7,060 nucleotides of DNA from Flavobacteriales bacterium (GTDB lineage Bacteria; Bacteroidota; Bacteroidia; Flavobacteriales; Flavobacteriaceae). The position numbers and the translations under genes are program-made. The notes under the pieces were generated by a model. That model had not been told where the DNA came from, did not search any database, and saw only the letters and a list, made by a program, of their open reading frames with translations. This document shows, piece by piece, positions 1 to 6,751 of the stretch (positions within the stretch are counted from its first letter, which is position 1; each line of letters begins with the position of its first letter). Location of the stretch: contig QIIH01000029.1 in NCBI GenBank assembly GCA_003229235.1, positions 1 to 7,060 on the forward strand, given 5' to 3'.

Positions 1-1573
1 TAACGCCATCGATAATCTGGACATCGGCATCTGTGAGGGTAAATGCGGCAAAACCATCGTTAGGTAAGGCATCGCAAATAGTAAGTGGGTCTGGTATACC
101 TGGTACTGGTGCTGGGAAAAACTCAATTAAAATTTCGTCTGCAACCGTGCATCCACTAGCAAAAATAACTTCCAGTTGGTAAAGTCCTGGATCGGAAATC
201 ATAATTGTAGTAGCCGTTTCGCCCGGAAGTGCATCAAACATCAAAGTAACTTCGTTCCAAATATACCATTGATACGTAGCACCCAGTGCGCCACCACCAG
301 ATGTAACTGTAATGGTCTCACCTTCACAAGGTGCAGTACCATCTCCAATTGTAATATCGTCTCCTAAATTTACATCTATGTTAAAACTCCCAGCTTCAAT
401 AAATACAGCGGCGTCAAAAAGTGTATCTCCGTCGTCTGCAATAACAAGTTTAATGTCGTAAGGCTCGCCAGGCGAAACCGTTCCCACAGCTGTTAGAACT
501 GTAGTCTGACCATTAAAATCGGTGGGAGACATGTCCTCATCATTAAACGGTAAAAAATTATATTGACCAAAGTAAATTTCGTTAATTGCAGGGCAACTTC
601 CAGGCACTTCTGGATGAATATTAGTAACCTCGATAGGAATTGTAGTTCCTGGCAACACTGCCAAATTAGTAACTACTCCAGTGAGTTGATTAGTTAGTAT
701 AAATGCAAATGCATCTGAAAAAGTACACTCAAATCCCTGATTATATTCTTCTGATGCTAAAATAAAATCAAAACTTATATCCGGAATAGAAGGGACAAAA
801 TCAAACTTAATAAAAGAGGCATTGTTTAAACCTCCTAAAGGGACTCCTAAAACAGCAGCCAAGTCGGCATCACCTGGCCAGCCACCGCCGCCATCACTAT
901 TAATTACATCGTTGGGCCCTTCGGCATTTATGGCTGCTCCAGTGCTTAAAACAACCCCTTCTTCGAATGGAAAACCTGTACCGATGGCATTAAAATAACC
1001 AATACCATTAACGCTTCCAAAATCGGTTCCTGTACTTGAAGTATAATTAGAACTATCTGCACAGGGGCTATCAATAAGAATGTCTTCTACTAACTCTTGA
1101 ATGGTATACGAAATAGTGTCTACTGTAATAAATGGGGACAAGGGAATAGTAGCAGGGTCTAAACAAGTAATCGCAGCCTCCCAACCCGCTCCAACCACAA
1201 CAAAATTTGATTGGAATTGTACAGTTAAACAGCCTGTTGTCGTACCAGGACTGGTATAAACTGTTCCGGGAGGAAGTGCTCCTGTAAACGAACCTATTAA
1301 AGGTGCCGTAGTATCTGGGCCGTCGAATATAGTAAGTATATCAGATCCAGCTTCTAGTGCGAATGTTGTAAAATCTAGTGATACTGCCATTCCGGCAACA
1401 TCAGGGCAAAAAGTGATGGTAAAATCTTCGTCGTTGGCATAAGCTCCAGCAGCACCTCCTGTATCAAAAAATGTCCCGGTACAGGTGTTAAATGTACCGT
1501 CTTGCATAAGGATGGTTTGGCCAAAACTAATATGTACAACGCCTAAGAAGATTAGGAGTAGTATCTTTTTCAT
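1..1573 (-). CDS. Secreted CUB / choice-of-anchor L surface protein, N-terminal part (3' end outside window)
   Basis: The frame is open from an ATG at 1573 through the left edge, 524 codons without a stop, so the C-terminus is missing. Residues 1-18 are a signal peptide (MKK, hydrophobic core, then SFG before Q19). Residues about 30-137 look like a CUB domain: four cysteines (C31, C56, C115, C137) and the hallmark LTIFDG followed by PLIGSFTG. Residues about 156-400 match the choice-of-anchor L domain: ASEEYN at 273-278, DAFAFIL at 287-293, LPGT at 307-310, and IADDGD leading to AVFIEAGSF near 378-397. Residues about 403-487 resemble an Ig/PKD-like domain with C416, C475 and YQWYIW at 434-439. 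From about 495 a unit of the type LTICDALPNDGFAAFTLTD begins, familiar from flavobacterial surface proteins with gliding-motility-type C-termini. By family knowledge such proteins are exported by the type IX secretion system and end in a type B sorting domain; that part is not visible here. Adhesion or matrix binding is inferred. The substrate is unknown. Confidence 0.85.
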   Translation of the reverse strand, partial: MKKILLLIFLGVVHISFGQTILMQDGTFNTCTGTFFDTGGAAGAYANDEDFTITFCPDVAGMAVSLDFTTFALEAGSDILTIFDGPDTTAPLIGSFTGALPPGTVYTSPGTTTGCLTVQFQSNFVVVGAGWEAAITCLDPATIPLSPFITVDTISYTIQELVEDILIDSPCADSSNYTSSTGTDFGSVNGIGYFNAIGTGFPFEEGVVLSTGAAINAEGPNDVINSDGGGGWPGDADLAAVLGVPLGGLNNASFIKFDFVPSIPDISFDFILASEEYNQGFECTFSDAFAFILTNQLTGVVTNLAVLPGTTIPIEVTNIHPEVPGSCPAINEIYFGQYNFLPFNDEDMSPTDFNGQTTVLTAVGTVSPGEPYDIKLVIADDGDTLFDAAVFIEAGSFNIDVNLGDDITIGDGTAPCEGETITVTSGGGALGATYQWYIWNEVTLMFDALPGETATTIMISDPGLYQLEVIFASGCTVADEILIEFFPAPVPGIPDPLTICDALPNDGFAAFTLTDADVQIIDGV

Positions 1574-1588
1574 TAACAGAGTTTTATT

Positions 1589-1596
1589 CAAATATA
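1589..1596 (-). promoter_or_regulatory. Probable Bacteroidota -7 promoter element for the surface-protein gene
   Basis: Read on the minus strand this is TATATTTG, a perfect match to the Bacteroidota -7 consensus TAnnTTTG. It ends 15 bases before the ATG at 1573, which would give a very short leader. I found no good TTG-type -33 element about 19 bases further upstream, so the call rests on the -7 box and its position. The 69-bp gap (1574-1642) must also hold the start signal for the divergent nfu gene. The best plus-strand candidate is TCCTTTTG at 1612-1619, one mismatch from consensus and weak. Confidence 0.45.
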
Positions 1597-1642
1597 TTGA
1601 ATTACACCTATTCCTTTTGTAATTTTACCAAAAATTCGACAT

Positions 1643-2563
1643 ATGGCAACTTATTCGGTCACAATTGAGCCTACCTCACGTGATACCATCATAAAATTTG
1701 TAACAAATAGCTTTCTTACTCAAACTCAGAGCTTTGAATTTAATAATATTGACGAAACCGTGGCGAGCCCTTTGGCAAAAGAGCTTTTTTATCTTCCTTT
1801 TGTAAAAACTGTATACATCTCACAGAACTTTATTGCTATTGAGCGCTTTAATTTGGTTGCTTGGTCTGATGTACAAAATGAGGTGGCCCAACAAATCGAA
1901 AATTACTTAAACGCAGGCAACCCTGTGATTCAAGATCCAGAAACTCCTAAAAATGTTCCGGTTTCTGTGTATGCCGAAGTAACACCTAACCCCTCGGTGA
2001 TGAAATTTGTCGCAAATAAGGCGTTAGTTAATGATATGTACGAATTTAAACAAGTGGGCGATACCAGATTCGCTCCCTTGGCCCGCGCACTTTTTAAACT
2101 CCCTTTTGTAAAGGAAGTTTTTATGAGTGAAAATTATATTTCTGTCACCAAACTAGACGGAATTGAATGGGAAGAGATTTCTGGCGAACTTCGTGAGTTC
2201 CTAAGAATATATATCGCCGATGGAAAACGAATTTTAGATGACGAAATTTTAGAACATTATCAAGGCCCCTCGACAGTAATCAACGAATCAAATTCGGCGA
2301 CAATTGGAGCTGTAGATCATCAAGGAATTAGTAAAGAAATTGTCGATATTTTAGACGAATATATTAAGCCAGCAGTTGCAGGTGATGGTGGGAATATTGC
2401 TTTTGAATCGTATAATGAAGAAACTAAAACCGTCAAAGTGATTTTGCAAGGAGCTTGCAGTGGTTGCCCTTCGAGTACAGTTACTCTCAAGAATGGAATC
2501 GAAACGATGCTTAGAGAAATGCTACAAGGCAAAGTAGAATACGTTGAGGCCGTAAATGGTTAG
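1643..2563 (+). CDS. nfu: NifU/Nfu-family Fe-S cluster carrier with duplicated N-terminal domain
   Basis: A complete 306-residue protein expected to bind a transient Fe-S cluster in the cytoplasm and pass it to apo-proteins. The C-terminal NifU domain (about 229-306) has the PAVAGDGGNIAF region at 243-254 and the cluster-binding pair C272-S-G-C275; these are the only two cysteines in the protein. Upstream are two tandem Nfu N-terminal domains, about 4-93 and 108-198. They share the pattern KFV(T/A)N, FEF/YEF, (S/A)PLA(K/R), LPFVK(T/E)V and a tryptophan near the end. Copy two keeps the classical TPNPSVMKF motif (114-122), while copy one has diverged to TSRDTIIKF (11-19). A two-copy Nfu of about 300 residues is, to my knowledge, normal in Bacteroidota. 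The ATG at 1643 is chosen because the first domain begins almost at once and the upstream gap is short. There is no clear ribosome-binding site, as is usual in this phylum. The gene is divergent from the surface-protein gene. Confidence 0.93.
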   Translation: MATYSVTIEPTSRDTIIKFVTNSFLTQTQSFEFNNIDETVASPLAKELFYLPFVKTVYISQNFIAIERFNLVAWSDVQNEVAQQIENYLNAGNPVIQDPETPKNVPVSVYAEVTPNPSVMKFVANKALVNDMYEFKQVGDTRFAPLARALFKLPFVKEVFMSENYISVTKLDGIEWEEISGELREFLRIYIADGKRILDDEILEHYQGPSTVINESNSATIGAVDHQGISKEIVDILDEYIKPAVAGDGGNIAFESYNEETKTVKVILQGACSGCPSSTVTLKNGIETMLREMLQGKVEYVEAVNG

Positions 2564-2678
2564 GTTTCTTGTTTGAGGATATATGTTAAAATCACGTTCA
2601 AGAGAAAATAGCCTAGCAAAATACCGTAATTTAAAGGCTTATGAATTTTATTCTAAGTACATTTTTTATTGTTAAAAT
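2564..2678. other. Intergenic gap between nfu and the DUF255 lipoprotein gene
   Basis: This 115-bp AT-rich gap lies between two genes on the same strand. I see no strong terminator. A 5-bp inverted repeat (AGCCT near 2610, AGGCT near 2635) has a loop of about 20 bases and no following T-run. A possible -7 box, TACATTTT at 2658-2665, is one mismatch from TAnnTTTG and would leave a leader of under 15 bases, but I found no -33 partner. The sequence does not decide whether the downstream gene has its own promoter or is read through from nfu. Confidence 0.4.
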
Positions 2679-4790
2679 ATGAGATTTTATATACCTGTCT
2701 TGTTCGTTTTTGTTGTATTACAAGCGTGCAACGGGCAAAAAAACAGTCAAGTGGAATACGCCTTCACCAACGAATTAATAAACGAGACAAGCCCATATTT
2801 GTTGCAACATGCACACAACCCTGTTAACTGGAAAGCATGGAGTGACAAAACCTTAGCCGAGGCTGAACAAAAGCAAAAGCTGTTGCTCATTAGTATTGGC
2901 TATGCCGCCTGCCATTGGTGTCATGTTATGGAGCACGAGTCTTTTGAAGACTCAACGGTCGCAGCTGTTATGAATGCCAATTTTATTAATATAAAAGTAG
3001 ATCGTGAAGAACGTCCTGATGTAGATCAAGTATATATGAATGCTATTCAGCTAATGAAAGGTCGAGGTGGATGGCCATTAAATGTAATTGCATTGCCAGA
3101 CGGTCGCCCTGTTTGGGCCGAAACCTATGTGCCGAAAGACCAATGGATTGCTTCCCTACAGCAAATTCAGGATTTGTATGAGGACAGCCCAGAAAAGCTA
3201 ATCGATTACGCTGCCCGATTAGAAGAAGGAATTAAATCAATAGATCTTGTTAACATTAATACAGGACAAATTGATTTTTCTACTCTTAATACTGATAGTA
3301 TTTTAAATAATTGGTCAAAACGTTTTGATAACAAGAATGGCGGTATGGAGCAGGTTCCTAAATTTATGATGCCCAACAGCTACCACTTTATGCTCAGATA
3401 TGCTTTCGAAAATAAAGACGAAGCTCTAATGCAATTCGTAAACACGACGCTCACAAAAATTGCATATGGGGGAGTTTACGACCATGTTGGTGGTGGTTTT
3501 GCACGTTATTCGACAGATGCTAAATGGCATATTCCGCATTTCGAAAAAATGCTATACGACAATGCGCAACTCGTTAGTCTATATAGTGATGCATATAGTA
3601 TTACTCCTACCCCACTTTACAAAGAAGTTGTTTACGAATCGCTCGAATACATAAAACAAGAAATGACTCACCAATCGGGTGCGTTTTATTCTTCTTGGGA
3701 TGCCGATAGTAAAGGCCCTAATGGCGAATTAGAAGAAGGCACTTATTATACCTATTCAAAAAAAGAACTCGATTCTATTCTTGGAGATGATTTTAAACTT
3801 TTTGGCCAGTATTATAACGTAAATGCTTACGGAAAATGGCAAGAAGAAAACAGTTATGTTCTTATTCGCAAAAAAGATGACAGTGAAATTTTAGAGGAAT
3901 TTAAAATTGATCAAAGCACTTTAGACGCTAAAAAAATTAGTTGGAAAAAGACGCTATTAGACTACAGAAACCAAAGGCCTCGCCCTGGTTTGGACGATAA
4001 AACACTAACCTCATGGAACAGCTTAATGCTCCAAGGATATATAGACGCTTATCGAGTATTTAACGAAGACGTTTTTTTAGAAACGGCTTTAAAAAACGCT
4101 CATTTATTAAAGGATAATCAAATTCTGGACGATGGCAGAGTATGGCATGTCTTTATAAATGGAGCGAGCAGTGTTAATGGCTATCTAGAAGATTATGCTG
4201 GCTTAGCGTCTGCATATATTAGTTTATACGAAGTAACGCTAGACCAGCAATGGCTAGATCTTTCTTTAAAAATAACCAATTATGCCAGAGCGCATTTTAT
4301 CGATTTAGATTCAAGGCTTTACTATTTTACCTCAGATGAGGACACTAAACTTGTGAGTAGGTCGCTAGATTACAGAGACAATGTGATTCCGTCGTCTAAT
4401 TCGATTATGGCCAAAAATTTATTAAAGCTGGGACATTACTTTGACTTACCAGAATTTATTGAAGATTCACAAACAATGCTTCATAATGTACAGCCAGAGA
4501 TAAACCAATTTCCGAGTGGGTATTCTAATTGGTTAGACTTAGCACTCAACTATCAAGGTGACTATTACGAATTGGTAGTGGTTGGAGATTCGGCAGAAGA
4601 AATGATAAAAGAATTCCATCAACAATATATACCTAACAAATTAATTGCTGGAAGCGTTGTTAAGAATGATGCTCCGCTCTTAAAAAACCGATGGGTAGAA
4701 GGCGAGACTTTTATCTATGTCTGTGTTAATAATACGTGTAAATTACCTGTAACAACAATCGAAAAAGCTCTGCCACTTATGGGATATTAA
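2679..4790 (+). CDS. DUF255/YyaL-type thioredoxin-domain protein, predicted lipoprotein
   Basis: A complete 703-residue protein of the DUF255 family (bacterial YyaL, animal SPATA20). Residues 1-17 form a lipoprotein signal: a hydrophobic stretch, then LQA before C17, so it is probably lipid-anchored in the envelope. There is no acidic run just after C17 of the kind used as a surface-export signal, which favours a periplasm-facing position. Residues about 30-190 are the thioredoxin-like part, with NPVNW at 47-51, the CHWC motif at 78-81, and the GGWP cis-proline loop at 130-133. Residues about 225-620 match the six-hairpin (alpha/alpha) region of the family: HIPHFEKMLYDNAQL at 284-298, SWDADS at 339-344, RPRPGLDDK at 433-441, SWNSLM at 445-450, EDYAGLASAY at 504-513, and PSSNSIMAKNLL at 571-582. 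The C-terminus has the family's VCVNNTCKLP (681-690). Length is normal for the family. The biochemical function is not established; a thiol-redox or sugar-related role is only inferred. The stop overlaps the convergent tsaB stop. Confidence 0.9.
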   Translation: MRFYIPVLFVFVVLQACNGQKNSQVEYAFTNELINETSPYLLQHAHNPVNWKAWSDKTLAEAEQKQKLLLISIGYAACHWCHVMEHESFEDSTVAAVMNANFINIKVDREERPDVDQVYMNAIQLMKGRGGWPLNVIALPDGRPVWAETYVPKDQWIASLQQIQDLYEDSPEKLIDYAARLEEGIKSIDLVNINTGQIDFSTLNTDSILNNWSKRFDNKNGGMEQVPKFMMPNSYHFMLRYAFENKDEALMQFVNTTLTKIAYGGVYDHVGGGFARYSTDAKWHIPHFEKMLYDNAQLVSLYSDAYSITPTPLYKEVVYESLEYIKQEMTHQSGAFYSSWDADSKGPNGELEEGTYYTYSKKELDSILGDDFKLFGQYYNVNAYGKWQEENSYVLIRKKDDSEILEEFKIDQSTLDAKKISWKKTLLDYRNQRPRPGLDDKTLTSWNSLMLQGYIDAYRVFNEDVFLETALKNAHLLKDNQILDDGRVWHVFINGASSVNGYLEDYAGLASAYISLYEVTLDQQWLDLSLKITNYARAHFIDLDSRLYYFTSDEDTKLVSRSLDYRDNVIPSSNSIMAKNLLKLGHYFDLPEFIEDSQTMLHNVQPEINQFPSGYSNWLDLALNYQGDYYELVVVGDSAEEMIKEFHQQYIPNKLIAGSVVKNDAPLLKNRWVEGETFIYVCVNNTCKLPVTTIEKALPLMGY

Positions 4791-5446
4791 CCAATTTTGA
4801 CACTCTTTAAATAGAAAGGTTCAAAATAGGCCACGTCTTCAAACTCTTTTTGAATATACTGTTGCTGTGCCAAGCCACATAACTCTTTAGCAGACGGTAA
4901 ACTAAAGGATTCAAATTGAGCGTTTTGGTGTGTGCAAATCTCTTTAAATTTGTCGTTGCTATTGCCTACAAAAACAACTTTTGCCTTATTCAAATATTCG
5001 GAATAGCTCTCTGGGGTAAGTATTTCTGGAGAGACATTGGTCAATTGTTCGTGTTGAGAGTCAAATACGCTAGAATAGACTTCCATTCTACGGGCATCAA
5101 GCATTGGAATAACAAAACCATTATTAACTTTTACTTGTCTGGCAAGACTACTTAAAGTATCTACTGCGATAAGTGGAATATCTAACGAAAAACACAATCC
5201 TTTCGCTGCCGAGACTCCTATTCGCAAACCAGTGTAAGATCCTGGTCCTTTGCTAACAGCCACAGCATCGAGGCCCGCGTAGCTTATGTTAGCCCTTTCT
5301 AACACCTGATCTATATAAGGCTGTAGTCGTTCGCCATGAGAATAAGAGGTGTTAAAATCTTCTAATAAAACAGTAGCACTTCCATTTATAGAAAGTGCTA
5401 CTGAACAATTTGTAGTTGCGGTTTCGATGCAAAGTATCGCCGCCAT
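4787..5446 (-). CDS. tsaB: TsaB, t6A tRNA-modification complex dimerization subunit
   Basis: A complete 219-residue TsaB. In bacteria it pairs with TsaD and works with TsaE and TsaC to put threonylcarbamoyl on A37 of ANN-decoding tRNAs in the cytoplasm. The N-terminus ILCIETATTNCSVAL (4-18) is the ASKHA-fold phosphate-1-like strand. SHGERL at 36-41 and the strongly conserved GPGSYTGLRIG (67-77) follow. LDARRMEVYSS at 116-126 and EPFYLKS at 209-215 are also typical. Length is normal for the family (about 220-230). The ATG at 5446 is chosen because the conserved strand starts right after it. It lies 12 bp downstream of the adaptor gene on the same strand, so it is probably co-transcribed with the efflux genes. 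Its stop overlaps the convergent lipoprotein gene's stop by 4 bases. Confidence 0.95.
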   Translation of the reverse strand: MAAILCIETATTNCSVALSINGSATVLLEDFNTSYSHGERLQPYIDQVLERANISYAGLDAVAVSKGPGSYTGLRIGVSAAKGLCFSLDIPLIAVDTLSSLARQVKVNNGFVIPMLDARRMEVYSSVFDSQHEQLTNVSPEILTPESYSEYLNKAKVVFVGNSNDKFKEICTHQNAQFESFSLPSAKELCGLAQQQYIQKEFEDVAYFEPFYLKSVKIG

Positions 5447-5458
5447 ATTTTTGTGGTT

Positions 5459-6748
5459 TTATTCGGTGTCTTCTTCCGTTTTCTTGTCGCCTACACTTTT
5501 CTCTTTTACCTTATCACCAGTTTTTAGGCTCTTGGTAACTGTTGTGTAAGGCCCAGTAATAACAACATCACCAGCTTCTAGTCCTGAGATAACTTCGATA
5601 TTTGTATCGTCTTGAATTCCGGTTTCGATCACGCGAAGTTTGGCTTCTCCCCCATTATTAACGAAGACACATTCAAACTTTTCGGCACTAGCAGATTCTG
5701 TAGTACGCACTCTTGATCGCTTTTTACCCGTGGTGTCTGTTTTTATAACTACCGCACTAATTGGCACCCCGATAGCCATTTCCTTTTTGTTGGTAATAAT
5801 ATCGACAGTAGCTGTCATTCCTGGCCTAAAAGGTGAAAAATATTCAGGTTTACCTTCTAATAAATCTTGATAAGAACTGTCTACGATTCTAACTTTTACT
5901 TTAAAGTTGGTCACCTGATCTGCCGTAAGCGTACTCTCTGCAGAATTAGCGATTTCTGTTACTATTCCTTTAAATTCTCTTTTTAAATAAGCATCAACTT
6001 CTACTATTGTAGAATCTCCTAAAGAAACCTTTACAATGTCGTTTTCGTTTACGTCTACTTCAACTTCCATATTAGAAAGATTGGCAACGCGTAGAATTTC
6101 TGTTCCTGCCATTTGTGCTGTACCCACAACGCGTTCTCCAAGTTCGGCATCCAATTTAGAAATAGTGCCGTCCATTGGTGCATAAATTGTGGTTCTACCT
6201 AAGTTATCTCGTGACTGCTTTACAGAAGCAGCTGCACTCTGTACGTTGTAATAGGCAGATTCTTTACTGGCTTGTGCCACTTCGTAATTTTGTATGGATT
6301 GATCCCATTCAGATTTAGAAATTACACCCTTTTCGTACAAGTTTTTATTACGATCGTAGTTTACTTTTGCATTTTTAAGGCTTGCCTCTGCCTGCGCTAA
6401 ATTGGCTCGTACACTTTGGTAGCTCGCTTGAGATTGACTCAGTGAAGCCTGAAATAAATCAGGGTTTACCCGTAATAGCAATTCTCCTTTTTTAACTTGT
6501 TGTCCTTCTTTAACCAATAACTCAATAATCTCACCAGATACTTCGGACGATATCATAACTTCTATCTCAGGTTGAATTTTACCCGTAGCCGCAACAGTCT
6601 CGATAATGTCTATCGGTTCTATTTTAGTAATTTCTACTAGCGTAACATCCCCATCACCCCCGATAGCTCCTTTTTGCTTAGCAATTATTAGGATTGTGAT
6701 GATTGCGAAAACCGCAACTATTAAGATGATTAGTGTTTTTTTACTCAT
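5459..6748 (-). CDS. Efflux periplasmic adaptor (MacA/HlyD-like membrane fusion protein)
   Basis: A complete 429-residue membrane fusion protein that would link an inner-membrane transporter to the TolC-family channel encoded just upstream. Residues 5-23 form a single hydrophobic N-terminal anchor, followed by a periplasmic body. VAATGKIQP at 52-60 starts the barrel. The lipoyl half-motif SGEIIELLVKEGQQVKKGELL lies at 71-91. Residues about 98-182 are an alanine/glutamine-rich alpha-helical hairpin (coiled coil). The second lipoyl half is at 188-207 (YAPMDGTISKLDAELGERVV). Beta-barrel segments follow to about 320, including PFRPGMTATVDI (306-317), then a membrane-proximal domain with VPISAVV (328-334) and a G-rich segment at 377-400. 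The last roughly 18 residues are lysine/glutamate-rich and probably disordered. The ABC-type (MacA) versus RND-type assignment cannot be settled without the partner. The ATG at 6748 follows the TolC stop by 3 bp, which suggests translational coupling. Confidence 0.9.
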   Translation of the reverse strand: MSKKTLIILIVAVFAIITILIIAKQKGAIGGDGDVTLVEITKIEPIDIIETVAATGKIQPEIEVMISSEVSGEIIELLVKEGQQVKKGELLLRVNPDLFQASLSQSQASYQSVRANLAQAEASLKNAKVNYDRNKNLYEKGVISKSEWDQSIQNYEVAQASKESAYYNVQSAAASVKQSRDNLGRTTIYAPMDGTISKLDAELGERVVGTAQMAGTEILRVANLSNMEVEVDVNENDIVKVSLGDSTIVEVDAYLKREFKGIVTEIANSAESTLTADQVTNFKVKVRIVDSSYQDLLEGKPEYFSPFRPGMTATVDIITNKKEMAIGVPISAVVIKTDTTGKKRSRVRTTESASAEKFECVFVNNGGEAKLRVIETGIQDDTNIEVISGLEAGDVVITGPYTTVTKSLKTGDKVKEKSVGDKKTEEDTE

Positions 6749-6751
6749 GTG

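Noticed and set aside
176..367. 63-codon plus-strand open frame
   Set aside because: It lies antisense inside the long minus-strand surface-protein gene, whose domains are recognisable through this stretch. The predicted peptide has no family features.
2320..2532. 70-codon minus-strand open frame
   Set aside because: It is the antisense shadow of the conserved C-terminal NifU domain, and its peptide has no recognisable pattern.
2609..2640. Inverted repeat as a terminator after nfu
   Set aside because: The stem has only about 5 pairs, the loop is about 20 bases, and no T-run follows, so it is not convincing as an intrinsic terminator.
4916..5155. 79-codon plus-strand open frame
   Set aside because: It is antisense to tsaB, which is firmly identified by GPGSYTGLRIG and other motifs. 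No start signal or family resemblance is seen.
5640..5870. 76-codon plus-strand open frame with a hydrophobic stretch
   Set aside because: It is antisense to the adaptor's beta-barrel region. The hydrophobic look follows from the complement of polar and charged codons rather than from a real membrane protein.
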